Shown here: positions 22,835 to 35,481 of the stretch, piece by piece | Layout of the letters: every line of letters begins with the position of its first letter | Numbering within the stretch: position 1 is the first letter of the stretch | Translations under genes and position numbers: made by a program | The notes under the pieces: model-generated | What the model was told of the DNA's origin: nothing | What the model saw: the letters and a program-made list of their open reading frames with translations, nothing else | Database searches by the model: none | Assembly: GCA_036429605.1 (NCBI GenBank) | Contig: JAVFKD010000016.1 | Location: forward strand, 1,178,001-1,242,000 | DNA length: 64,000 nt | From: Cladobotryum mycophilum | Taxonomy: Eukaryota > Ascomycota > Sordariomycetes > Hypocreales > Hypocreaceae | Reading direction: 5' to 3'

Positions 22835-25800
22835 TGTATGTACGTATGTATTGTTGCTCAAGCCAACCTTTCTGTCCAACGAATGAGCCGCTGTCGGTTC
22901 CTGGGCGGAACAGCATTATGATGGAATTAGTCATAGGGGAAACCGCTCGTGCCCGCACACATGTATGTGATATTATTTTGCTGCATATACATCCATCCGT
23001 CGTACCACCAATAGGTATGGAGTGTGCTGCGTACTTGATTGCACAGGCGCGGGAATTTGTCGGTCGGCGATGGCGTCAGGAGGTTCCATTTGTGATTGAC
23101 GGTATTGGGGCCACACAAAGTCTTGAGCAGTCACCAAATGAGTTGAGTGATACGGGAGCGGACCGTGGGCGGATAGTAGACAAAGCACCGAAATTTGGCA
23201 TTGATAACGACTTGGCATCTGCTTGTGGCCGCAAAAGGTGAAATGTCGTCTGGACCAGAGAGTACAGAATTGAAACGGTCCAAAAATATCTGGTCATTGA
23301 TTACCATCATTCTTCTGTTGCCATTTTCAGCATCTGTACGTAGTTGGACTCCGGAGACTAGAGGATTGGCTTCAAGGCGCAGCAAAGCGTGAGACCCAAA
23401 TCCTCCCAACCAACCAGGAAACGTGCATCAGCGGCCAGTGCAGCGTATCGATCGGCCTGCTGAGAGGCTACCGCCCTGTGGATGGATTAAACAGGTATTA
23501 TTAGCACGCATGCAAATCGTAAACCACCCAAACCAAACCAACGACCCCTCAGGGGTATGTCGTTGCCACTGCTTAGCGCGGCTTGCTTTGGGATGAGGGT
23601 TGACCTGGAGACTGTTTTTATTTCAGTTTTCAGCTGCATTTTGTGCCAAAAGCCAGTTGGCGAGATTCCTTGTGCCCCCGTGCCGGCATGCCCGTTGATT
23701 CCGGCTCGGCAACATTGAAGCACAACGGGGGTCCGCTTTCTATGGAAGTTTTTTTCTGTCTTCTTTCCTTTTTTTCTTCCGTTGTGGTTTTTGCCTAGCA
23801 ATTCTCGGTGTGGAGATGACCCATGACAATGGTTTGTACTTGTATGCATGTGTGACGGACATTGCAACGTGAGCCACAACAAAAACCTAAATTCTGATAA
23901 AGGTCCGAGGACGGTCTCCATTTGTTACTCCGTATAATGGAAGCTTTCTGATGCGTGCCATTGCGGATTGATGGAATGAACAGTTCGTTCCGTATAGCCA
24001 CCGATGCGGGAATCGGAAAACGGGATCGTTGATCGTTGATCGTCAGGGAGACTTGAAGAAGTTGTAGGATCATTTAGATTCCTCAAGTTTGATCGGCGTA
24101 TAACAAGCTTTCTGCCAGGCAGACTTATGCAGAATTTGGTGGACTCAACTCCACCTCTACATATTCTTGTAACGGCGGCCGAAGTTTTCCTGTTCTCCCA
24201 AGTGGCGTGACGGCCTGGAACAGAGTGCAATAAACCGGGTCAATGGAGCAGCTAAACCGTCCTAGATAATGTCCGATAGGTAACGCGGCAAGTTTATGAC
24301 ATCCAGTTTAGACTTGGCCGCTCATTTGCATATGTAGAAAGCCGTCGATGACGGTTCAAACAAGCGAGGAGGCGTTCTGAATGCAGTGTATATGCACGTC
24401 ATGTGCATTGCGAGATAGCAGAATAGTATGTATTATATGGCTGTTTGCAAGCGAGGCAAGTTGATTGATTGTCAATATTGAGGGAAGATTAATCAAAGCT
24501 GCATGCATGATGATGGATTTCTTCGGCATAACTGGAAAGAGGTATGTGCTCTTATCGTGCGATCCGCCGGAGTGATTTATGACTGGAGATGATGCTCCGC
24601 AGATGGGGCGGCGAGTGTCCGTACTCGGTAGAGCGATGAAAGATTCAGCTTCTAAAGGGGACTGATGAGGGAACTCTTGAGGGCGAGTGTGTAGGTGGGG
24701 GATCAATGTCTTCAACAGGCAGAGATCGTTGAAGCTGAAACAGCATCATGATACTCCGTATGGCGGTTTCCATTCCAGTTCAACGATGCGGAGGTTCCTT
24801 CCTTCCTTCTTTGCTACAAAGGTAAGAGGTAGGTACTATCACTAATCTAGTAGTGGACTCAGGCAGGTTACAGTGTGTCTCATCGGACGGTACCTTGTTC
24901 CTGGCACTATCTGAGCTGTGGCTGGTGAGTGAGTTGCTTCTAAAAAGTGCATACATGCATCCATCCCTCCAGGGTACCACTAATAATTTATGGGACAAGT
25001 GGCCACCACTAACGGTTCTTGCATTAAGACGCTGTAATCCACTGAATAAACCCGTCATCATGGGCATCAGTAATCATAACCTACATAAGACTCGTGTTCT
25101 GCATCAGCATCAGCATCAGGGAACAAGTGGGGAAGGCGAAGGCGAAGGCGAAGGGAGAAGAGGTTCGTATGCAGAACGCCATTTTCGCTTGTTTGTTTGT
25201 TGTTTTCTTTCTCTTCCCTCTTACGTCTTTGCGCGCCCGGTAATAAAGCAAAAAGCATGTGCTTCGCCAGACCTAGGCCCTCAACCGCCGCCACCGCAAC
25301 AGCCTCTCCGCCTGAACAGGACAGGGTCCGGGAACATTGGGAGAAGACCCATGCATGGGGATGGATATTTTTATTAAAAATTTCTTTCTTTCTTTCTTCC
25401 CTTTGCTTTTACTTGTACCTACTTAATGTGTACTTACCCCTTACCAAACGGAGTAGCCCGTCTAAGCTTAGTCCACTCCGCAATCCTTACACAAGACAAG
25501 CCTCCACTCTCGTGTTTTGATCAGACCTCATTTTCTCTCCCAGGCAAGTCATCATCCCTGGTAGGGCTATGAATGGATCTGCCCCGGAATGGAGATGCTA
25601 CTACGACTCATTAACGCCTAATACAGTAGTTGATCAGTCTATCGACACGATCGATGACTATCTGGTTCTGTATATTGCGTATGTATGTGCCAGTGTGTGA
25701 ATCACTGACATGGAGTTACGTGTCAAGCAGAAGAGACAGACGCGTAGACAGGCAGGCAGACGGACCAGACGGGCGGACAGAAAGGAAGACGTCAATTCCA

Positions 25801-25890
25801 GTTGATCCATATCTTCTTACCTGTCTGAGCTTACCCTCCCTCGTCAACGGCGTTTAATCTCATTCAATCTCACCGTCCGTATTCAGAAAG

Positions 25891-25948
25891 CAAAACAACA
25901 AACAAAAACAAAAACAAAACAAAATAAAACAAAATAAAAACAACAACG
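25891..25948. repeat. CAAAA/TAAAA low-complexity tract
   Basis: A degenerate A-rich tract built of CAAAAC and AAAATAAAAC units in the 5.7-kb spacer. Confidence 0.85.
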
Positions 25949-26862
25949 CAGCATTTCGATCGGAACCCCCGGGCCTTTTGCCGGATCGGTGGAGGTGCAT
26001 TCGCTAAAAACCAAAAACCAAGTCAAAATAAATGAAAACAATTCCATCCTTGATGCTTGGTTACGGTGCGCCACCTACGTTCGCCCGCTCTCAGCTCACT
26101 TGGCATTGCATTCCCCTCTCTCGTCTGCCCTTGCCTTGCCCTGTTCACTTTACTTTACGGTAGAAACAAGTAAGGTTTGTTTGTGCTCTCGTCAACCGAT
26201 ATCAAACCGTTCGTCGGTCGAGCAGGGGTGGTTCTCGGGGGTGTGGCCTCCCCCTATCCAAAAGGTGATACTACATGTACTTAGACTTATAATATGTACA
26301 ACTAATATCACATGTTTCTCTTTAGATCCACATTTACAACCTCACGGACTTGTCGAGTCGGATGAACGGTCCCCTATAAACATGACATCTTTCATCTAAG
26401 ACTTTCCCCCTCTCCTCATTGAAACAAATGAGATGTTTCCATGCAACGATGACCGATTCCATACCGGTGCTGTTGGATATAGTACCTACCTGTAGTTGTT
26501 GTACCATCGTCATACGTGTGTGGAATACGTAGCTGGGGAAATGGAGCTTTATCAAAGGAATTCAGCTTGACAGTATGAGCCTCTCTCAAGCCTTGGCCAG
26601 TGGTTGCAGATAATTGGAAAGTGCTTAGCGCCCGTCTCTTGACTTTTCCAACTTTTCTTTCTTTCTTGGCTTCCATGCCCTTGATATTTGATGCATCACA
26701 ATTGAGAACAAGGGCGATCCGCAAACATCAAGACCGAGGCCTCCAGAGCTAGGGCCCTAGCATGAATTGACGTCAAGATAAACTTTTTTTCCCTTCCGTT
26801 TTGTCCATCTCCTTCCATTTCAATTAAAACAACAATCGCACTTTCCATGCGGCCAAGAAGAC

Positions 26863-28933
26863 ATGACCATGACTTCCTCGCCTAGTAGTCGGCCGATTAT
26901 TGTTCGCAAGTCATCATCGCGCGACGAGAACCCGTACCCATCCCCATTGCACACTCGTACTAGCACTCTGACGTCCCTCATACGGAGTCGATCACAGCAG
27001 AGTGTCGCCGGCTCGTGGCCTCCGGCGCCCGCGCAGCGCATCAATAGCCATGAAGATGAAGAGGCTGCCGCCGGTTCCAGATACGGCTCCTACATGCGCA
27101 ATGATGAGGCAAATGAAGACATTGAGCGCCTGCTCCGGGACGAGACCCGTTTGAGCCAGATTCTAAAGGGCCCAATGGCGCGCAGTATGAAACTCATCGG
27201 GAGAAGCAATCCGCGATATCGCTGGGAGCGCTATTGGAAAACCAAGGAGGAGCTCAAGTCTATGAAGAAGCCCATGTGAGACATACCCGATTCTTAGCAT
27301 TACACTCATTAATTGAAGATAATTGATGAGGATGGTTATTGACCATCTCTCTTATGAAGGCGACAATACTATGAGAGAACCAACGATCTCATTCAGCAAT
27401 ACCTCTACATAGACTGCTTATTAGACTCATCCATTCCCCACGAACTTCTCAACGAGTACGGCAACGAGCTTGAGGCATCTGCCTTCAGGCCCATCACCGT
27501 TCCAGCCACCATCTCGGAGGAGGGATCCCAAATCTCACCCCAATCTCAGTCCCAGACTCCGATTAGCCAAGAAGCTGTTGCCGGTATCATAGGCTCATAC
27601 GGCTCCATCACCAGCCCTGTTAATACCACCCTAGAGTCGCCGACGACGGCGCCATTGCCTCAGAAACGCACGCCAAAGGATATTTTTCGTGCTTCAGAGA
27701 ATATGCCCTTACTGCAGACTGTTGATGAAAATGAAGGTTTAACTTCATCTCAAGTGGTAGCAAAGGCCAAAGCGGAGGGACCAAGACCACATCTTCCTTG
27801 GCTTGAGGATGCGGATCTTGATAGTGATGATCCAGTTGTAACCCTTGCCATCTGGATAAACCTCATAGCCAACGTTATCCTTTTGGCTGGTAAAATCGCC
27901 GTTATAATCTCGGTACCGTCCATGTCTGTTCTCGCTAGTTTGGTCGATGCGGTTTTGGATCTTCTCAGTACTGGTATTGTTTGGACTACTACACGACTCA
28001 TCTCAGCAAGTCAAGGAGATCGATATAGCTACCCTGTTGGTCGAACAAGGCAAGTTGAAAAACAACTTCAACTGCCATCACGATTAAGACTAACCTAGGG
28101 TACAGACTGGAACCCCTTGGAGTCCTCGTCTTCTCTGTCATCATGGTGACCTCGTTCTGCCAAGTCAGTCTCGAATGTATTCAACGCCTAGCGAATACAG
28201 AACACGAGGTTCTTCAGCTTGGCACCCCGGCTCTTGTCATCATGGTTGGCACAATCGTCATCAAAGGCGCATGCTGGCTCTGGACCCGGCTCGTCAAAAA
28301 TTCGAGCGTCCGAGCTCTGTAAGTCTCCCTTATCCTTCCTCTGCAATACGACAACAATTTGTCTCACAACTGGTTTACCCCTGAACAGAGCCGAGGACGC
28401 TAAGACAGACGTTGTCTTCAATTTTGGATCCATCTTGTTCCCTATCGGTAAACTTTCCTTCCGAAATCCTCTTACCCCCTTATTTTTCAATATGATGATC
28501 CAACTAACCTGTATGTCTCCTTTTCCTAGTTGGGTCCTACGGCCGCATCTGGTGGCTAGACGCTTCCGGTGGTCTTCTCCTTTCCCTCTTCGTTATCTTC
28601 GTCTGGAGCCGCACCTCCGCACAGCACATCCGCAACCTCACCGGTTTCTCCGCCCAGCCTGATGAGCGCAACTTACTCCTCTATCTCACTATGCGCTTTG
28701 CTACTGCCATCAGGCAGATCCAGAACCTCCGAGCTTATCACGCTGGGGACAAGCTCGTCGTCGAAGTCGACATTGTTCTCTCAGCCATTACGCCCCTCAA
28801 GGATAGCCATGACTTGAGCGAGGTCCTGACGTATTTCCTTGAATCTGTGCCCATCGTAGACAGGGCGTTTGTGCATGTTGATTATTTGAGTTATAATGCA
28901 CCAACGCATATGCTTAAACAGTCCAGCACGTAA
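26863..28933 (+). CDS. Cation diffusion facilitator, manganese-type (DxxxD) transporter
   Basis: Five exons: 26863-27275, 27360-28049, 28106-28318, 28389-28447 and 28530-28933. The product is 592 residues. The second intron (28050-28105) is a GC-AG intron with donor AAG|GCAAGT and branch ACTAAC; splicing it restores PVGRTRLEPLGVLVFSV, which is the CDF consensus. A long cytoplasmic N-terminus (1-295, Ser/Pro-rich) precedes six membrane segments. The metal site in TM2 is D334-x3-D338 (VDAVLD) and in TM5 D442-x3-D446 (EDAKTDVV). This DxxxD pair marks the Mn-CDF group rather than Zn transporters, which use HxxxD. The C-terminal domain includes GDKLVVEVDIVLS and a final HVDYLSYNAPTH. Expected role: proton-coupled Mn2+ (possibly Fe2+) export or loading into an organelle. 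Confidence 0.95.
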
Positions 28934-29225
28934 CATGGAAAGTAATGCGAGATGGAGAAAAAAACAAAAGGATATGGCTTTTTATGATATATTGTTGGAA
29001 GCGTAAAGGATCAATGCAAATTTAAAGATGTGCAACGAGGGCCACCTTGGACATCATGTATTAAAAAACTATCTCGGTACTAAAACAATTACATTATGCA
29101 ATCCTCCTCTTTTTTGTGCTCGTCATACCGACTGCCTATACATCCATAACAAGACTCAAAAAAAAGGAATTTTTTTCCGCAGTTGAAACATTGATTTTCG
29201 AGTTCAATCTGTTTTTTTATTTTTT

Positions 29226-32200
29226 TTAATAAGGAATACCGTTGGTGAGAAGCTGGAACTGGTCGTAAATGCCTGTACTGTAGCTCGAATAACTCTTCTT
29301 GATCAGGTCCTTCATAAAGTCCGCAGCCTCCCGCTCCGTCTTCTCCAGGACGAACCGATCCTTGAAGTGCTGCACGCTCTCGGGCTTGAAGCACGGCAGG
29401 CCGCTGTCCATCATCAGGAGCACAATCTGGCTCAGCTTCTCGCAGTACTGCCGGCTGGCGAGGAAGGCCTTGATGCATAGCTCCTCGAACCACTTGAAGC
29501 TCTGGTGGTCCGTCGAGCCGCCCATGACGGCGAGCATTTCGCTGGTCAGCTTAAAGGGGGCGCGCTCGAACTTGATACCGCCGGGGGCGATGTCGAAACA
29601 GAAGCCAAAGTCAATGTGCAGAATGTGGCCTGCGTCGTCAATCATAATGTTGCCATTGTGACGATCCTTGAACTGAAGCAGGAACGAGATGATGGAGTAC
29701 GCAGCCATGGACTTGACAAAGTTGCTGCGTGCTTGCTGGAAGCGCAGCGAGTCTTCGTTACCGTACTTGGACACAAAGTAATCATAAAGCCCGTTGACGG
29801 CTTCACGACCCAACATGTCTCGGGAAATCGAGTTGGGAAGCACCTCAATGACACCACAACCAGGAGCAGTAGCAGTGACACGGTAAGGGAAGACAAAGAC
29901 ATCGAGGCCGACATTATGGAAGATGCCTCGGAAAGCTGCAATCATCTGCAGGGCCAAGACGTCCTGTCTGCAGTCATCACCAACCTTGAAGATGGCGGCT
30001 TGCCAAACCTCAATCGTGTTGTCTTGGTGCAACTCCTCCTCCTCATCATCGTCTTCCCTCTCCTCTAAGAGTTCATTCTCATACTGTAGACTTCCCTTGC
30101 TCTTCTTGATACGGAAAGTAGCCATGTATGGCGCCTTGGCGTGACTCTGAAGTGGCTTGCCAGACTTGCGGTCGATACCAATTACAATGCCGTCAGCGTT
30201 AATAGGAAGATAAACTCCAACGTCAACCTTGATTTTGCGAAGCTCTTCTTCAATCTTTTGCTTCTTCTCGGGCTTCGATCTCTTGATGTAGGGCTTCAGC
30301 TTGCCAGAGATGCTTGTGACCTCGTCGAAGAAGGCAAATTCTCTTTCATAAAACTCCCTATCTTCATCGGCGAAGCTGTCAACCATCTTGGTCATGACAC
30401 CATCAAGAGTAGGCTTGATAGCGTCGGGAATTTGCGCATCATCATCCTTGTACGAGTTGGCCTTCATATTCCAGATGATCTGGTGGGCAAAGTGCTGCGA
30501 GAACTGTGCCGTCTCGAGGATATAGCGCTCAACATATCCTAGGGTATCATATCGCAAAGTCTGGACAATCTGAGGTACGTAGAAGAATGTGACATCTACA
30601 AGATGGCTTTCCAGAGCTCGCATGGCGTATTGGATGAGGAAAGGATGGTCCTTGTATGCAGGCAGGAACAAAGTAATCGCCATGAGAGGGTTGACTGGCT
30701 GCCAGAAGAGCAGGTACTGCAAATATGTTAGAATAATTCCCAGAAGAGTTAATATAGAAATCTTACCTTTAGCTGCGAGCCGACATCATCTGGAAGATGG
30801 CCGCCGAGCATCAAAGACAGAGCCTCGGGTTCGCAGACAGCTCTCTCAGGCATTGCGAGAAGAAGCAGTCTAACGTCCCGATGGAGGCGGGGCGAGTGGA
30901 ATCTAGTCGCAAGCTCGATGGCAATTGAAGGATCTTGCCACCAGGCTGTACGAACCAGAGGAATCAATGCTGCTTCATTGACTGTCTTTGACGTGAGTTG
31001 AGACGAGTGATGCGTATGAACCCCACGAGGGTTAACCCACACTGTCAAACGAGACTGTTCGCTTTCCAGGAGTATGATTAATAATTGCTCCTTGGACTGG
31101 AGCGACTTGACATTACTTCCTGTCTGTGCTCCAATGTTAGAAACAGCTTTGAACGCTGCCAGGAGCTCAGAAATGAGTCGATGCTCGGTCTTTAGCTGTA
31201 GAATGTTGCTGCCAAACGACCACCTGGGTGAATATCTGAACCAGCTGAGACCGGCAGAAAGAATCTTCTCCTTCAGTCTATAGCGAGCAGTGGCTCCAAT
31301 GGTGGTGCTCCAACGCAGGACCTGCAGACCAAACAAAACTATTTGGAAGCGCAATTCCCTAGCCATAGGGTGAGAGGTGCCTTGCTTGACAGCATCAAGG
31401 GTCAAGTCAAGCATGCGGAGGAACACTCTCTGGACATCGGGACAACCCAGGCGTGTAGCATTAAAGTGGCTGCTGAAGAACTGCAAGAGGCGGGCATGGG
31501 GTGAGAGGATATCATGCACAAGCTGCTTTCGCTTTGCCAGCATCTCAAGTTCACTTGGGGCAAACTCCTTCTTAAGGAAGAAGGGGTCAGGGTGTGCCAA
31601 GGCTGGGTGGAAGAGTCCGACTTTGCGGGTAATGGTAAACTCCCACTGTTGAGCAATTGCATTGAGCAACTTCGCCTCCAATTTCGGGTTCTCATTCATG
31701 ACGCCGAGCCACAACGAAACACCAAGTTTAATGGAATGCTTTGTGAACAGTGCAAATGGTATGCTCACGAGGTAGCGAGCAACCGCCGCCTCGTCCTTAC
31801 CACCACGGCAAAGCAAAGCAGCAGCTCTCCGTAGAATTTCACGGACTTCGTCCAATGATGTAGTCTTCTTGCTCAAAATTCTAGCCTCAACGTGAGCAAG
31901 GGCAGCAGGGGCATTCGCACTCTCGGTTCCGGTTGACTGCACAAAAGAGGATCGACGGTTGAGATTCATAAAACTCATCAGCTCATTTCCACGGTCCGGC
32001 ATTATCTCCCCATAGCGGTATTCTTGACGAGTTGTGTACTGCGCAATGAGATCAGATGCTGTGTTGATATTACACTCTCCGACGCGCTCTAGTGACTGCA
32101 GTCTGTTCTCAGTCGAGGGAATAACGGATCCGAGCTCCAAAGCAAAGGACCTTCCCAGCGAAATATGGCCGTACGCGCCCTCGTCATTAAACTCAGAAAG

Positions 32201-35156
32201 ATACGTCTGAAGCAGTCCTTTGACGTCCAATGGGGCAAGGTTGATTGCGGCATTTACCCAAACCTTGGCCTTGCGATTGAGGATATCCAGGGTCCATCGC
32301 CGGAAGTCATAGTCGTCGGATAACTCTAGTGTGACCTTTCCGAGCTCAGAAGTAAAGATAGACCTCGGAGTGTAAACATCAGTCTCAGCTTCAAGACAGC
32401 TCGACCACAGGAGCGAAAGCAGTTCCAACAAGGCGAAGAGCGAGGACCTATGGCACAGGGCTGACGGCACATCCTTTATGATGCGGTCTGCGCAGGCGAA
32501 CGCAGCCTGCTGAACTCTCTCAATACGATGACAGCAGCCGCGGAATATGGATGCGAGCTGCGTAGCCACATATTGCGATGAGAAACTCGGGTCCACTCCG
32601 GCAAGTGTCTTTTTGAGATAATTATCGACCACCGCCGCAGCGATTCCCTCCATGGTGCTGCTCACATCACCCTTCCTCATGCTAGGCTCAAGGAAATAGG
32701 TCAATGCCTTGGTACAATCGCCAGCGTCAGCGCGAAGGCTTTCAACAAGATAGGCAGCCTGGAGGAAAATGATTTTTCGGTAGCTCAAACTCTTAATGTC
32801 GGCTGCCTTGGACGGAACGAGTTCAGTCAACAATTTCTTTTGCATCGCCTCCCGCTCATTGCTGGATCCTCGCCTCAGGACAGTGTTAAGCTCAATGTCA
32901 CTTTCCACTTGTTCACTGCGTTGTCCAGCCACCAAAGGCGGCGAGTGGACAGCTATCATGCGAAGCTCGTTGATGTACTTTTTGCCACGTTCCGTGGTAG
33001 TCATGAAGCCATGCACGACTATGTTGAACCAAGCGTCACGAAGAAGTGCGCAAGACTCATCATTTGCAATGGGCTCGGATGCCAGGTCATTGCTTGCCAT
33101 GAAAACGGCGAGGGGATGAAGTAGCTCGCCAATTTCTTGGGCTGCCAATTGAACATCGGCATCCTTGGTATGACCGTGGGAGTGAGCATCGCCCAATGAG
33201 ATGATACTGTCCAACAAATGCTCCCAATAAATATCAAATAGAGGCGAATCGCGGCGGAGACGGGCAGAGATGTGCGTCCGAGCTCGCCTTACGGATCCCA
33301 AGAGGAAGTCCTTGCTCTCGAGAACACCAATATGGCAGATCCTTGAGTATAGTTTAAGGAGAGAGCGGAACTCGAGCTGTCCGCCACTGAGAGCCAAGGT
33401 GGCAGCGCCGGCAATCACTTGAGTATCAACGCTAGCATTCACCTTGTCTAATTTCTGGAGAAGCATGGACTGTGCCAGAGCTGTAATCTTCTCATCATCA
33501 CATGCTGTGGCAATGCCGCAGATGGCTTGCACAACGTTGCCATAGATGATAGCAGCCTCCTCTTCGCCGTTCATCAGAAGAGAAATCGAACTTCCCGTAG
33601 AATGTCGATTAGCATAAACTGATGCCGGACCCATTTCACCAGTGGCGCTTCCATTAGTTTGCCCGGTGATAACTGACTCCTCCGATCCAGGGCTAAGGAC
33701 ATTCCCTAGGGTGTACAGGGTGCTAATAACAGCGTCCTTGGACAGCAACTTGAGAACAAATGCCAGACTCTTCGAGGCAACGCCGACGGTAGTCCCCTGA
33801 GGGATGGTCTGCACAAGAAACCTTGGTAGAATACGGCTAACAACTGAGGAATACGAAGGCGAGATGTGACAGCTCAGAGCAAGACACTGCAGAACTGTTG
33901 TCGCCAGAGTCTCATCAGTCATCTGGAGGGGGTCCTCAAGGGTCTCTTGCAGCCATGACATGAGAACATCAGCATCGGCAGCCTCTTCATTTAGCAAAGA
34001 ACAATTCAAGAAGGTGATTATAGCCGCGGATTTCACTGCAAAAGCGAGCTTTTGCTGAGGCAAGGCCCCCATCCGCACAAAGTCTGCGCCAGCTTCAATG
34101 AAGCTCATCTGCTCAATTGCAAGGTTTGCATATGTCTCAATTGATTGAATGTCGGCTTGTACGTCTGGATTTAGGCTCAGATTAAGCTTTCCACCCTTGG
34201 ACATGAGCAGATCCAGAATGTGAGTCGTCCTGAGACGCTCGCCATCAGCAACCATCAGTGAGCTGCTGGCCAGAACTAGCCACATAAAGCTACGCTGCAG
34301 AAGCATGGCTCCCAGAGGTCTTCCCGATGCCGCATAGTGGCGCATAAGTCTCTTCCATTCCTTCACATCTCGTTCTTGACTATGAGCGTTACGAATCGTT
34401 GACAGGGCGGTTTCCACAGCCACAAGGAACGGCTCTGACAAGAGCTGCCTGATTTTCTGGATGAGAACGAGTCTACCGCCCGATTTCCAGAAATCCGCCT
34501 GGGCTGATGCAGCATCTAAGAATCCAACAAGGGCAACGGCGATGGTTGCGGTTCTAATAGCGTCCTCTAGGTGTGGGTTCTCGGGGTCTCCCTGGGGGGA
34601 TAGGACCATTTCTGTAGCCTTACTACATTCATTGGTAAATCGCCAGATGCCATCAGCGATGGGCTCTTTAAGCTCGATATAATTGTTTCCTAAAGATAAG
34701 AGCGCGGCAGTGACGTGGAAGGACAACGATTCGGTCGGGGACGGATCGATCTTGCGGAAGAACGGTGAGGAGACGAAGACTTGGGCATGGGCTTCGAGAA
34801 CGTATGGAATCAATCGGTAAGATAGTCTCTGAGCACTTTGGGCGGATTCAATGTTTGGAGCCGTCTTGCACAGAGCTATAAGCACCTCGAATTCTCGGAT
34901 TGACTGTTTTGATTAGCTCCTGATCACGGCTTTTCTCTCCGGGCTCAAAATTAGGATTGCCCACCATGGGAACTCGGCCCAATGAGCCCATTGACTTTGA
35001 ATTATAAGCTCCATGGGCGAAATCTCGTCCTCTCCCGCCTGAATGACATGCTTTACATAGTTTGTCGAGGTCCGATCGTTCGAATGAAGTCGCGGGGCTG
35101 CTCGCGGCTAGAGAAGCTATCTTCTCCAGCGCTCGCGCGCGGATATTGCGCGACAT
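29226..35156 (-). CDS. STT4: Phosphatidylinositol 4-kinase type III alpha (Stt4)
   Basis: Three exons: 34965-35156, 30767-34903 and 29226-30716. The product is 1939 residues, the usual size. Intron 1 (61 nt, 34904-34964) uses a weak donor GTGGGC with acceptor AACAG; splicing joins GRVPM to SIREFEVLIALCK, as expected for the family. Intron 2 is 50 nt (GTAAGA/CAG). The N-terminus starts MSRNIRARALEKIASLAAS. The large helical middle forms the scaffold that binds Ypp1/Efr3-type partners at the plasma membrane. The kinase domain lies in the last 250 residues: GDDCRQDVLALQ (ATP-binding side), catalytic loop FKDRHNGNIMID (about residue 1794) and HIDFGFCFDIAPGG (DFG, about 1812). It makes plasma-membrane PI4P. 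It shares a 325-bp divergent promoter with the proteasome gene. Confidence 0.97.
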
Positions 35157-35481
35157 GATTATTATTTGACAAGTCGCAACGTCATATAGAAAGCAATTAG
35201 AATTATTAAGTAGCTCTAATAAGAGCTGCGTAGATGAATTTACACGGTTGCGATGTCGAGATGGCCGCTCGACACGAAAATGACGAACTGGTTGCTCCAG
35301 GGGCTTGCAGCTAAGGCTGCATGATTAGTCATCGGAGCTACCCCGGTCGTCAGTTAGGCAAGGCTCCCATCTGACGCGTGCTGGCTGTAGCGACATAGCA
35401 TCAAGCTCAACGACCGGGCATCATCGCAACCATCAACCTTCCTGCACCCCAACTCGAAGCTCTCACCAGACTGAAAAAAAT
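35157..35481. promoter_or_regulatory. Divergent promoter of STT4 and proteasome beta-6
   Basis: Only 325 bp separate the two start codons, so the two genes must share or interleave control elements. I see no GGTGGCAAA (Rpn4-type) element. An ACGCGT lies at 35374-35379, but this hexamer is not over-represented in the window. Confidence 0.6.

Larger units (their letters stand above)
21181..26862. other. Gene desert between divergent genes, 5.7 kb
   Basis: The region lies between the starts of the disordered-protein gene (-) and the CDF transporter (+), so it carries both promoters. Base composition is mixed and not AT-rich. I find no credible protein gene on either strand. Small repeats include a perfect hairpin of TACTCCGTA/TACGGAGTA arms at 22815-22834, further TACTCCGTA copies at 23926 and 24752, (GCATCA)3 at 25101, (GGCGAA)3 at 25135, (TTTC)4 at 25381 and a long CAAAA-type tract at 25891-25948. 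Non-coding transcripts are possible but not shown by the sequence. Confidence 0.6.

Noticed and set aside
24853..25377. 174-codon plus-strand frame in the 5.7-kb desert
   Set aside because: Composition follows local simple repeats (GCATCA, GGCGAA) and no domain or signal peptide is visible.
21181..26862. Relic of a RIP-mutated transposon
   Set aside because: Not AT-rich, no long repeats and no transposase or reverse-transcriptase similarity seen.
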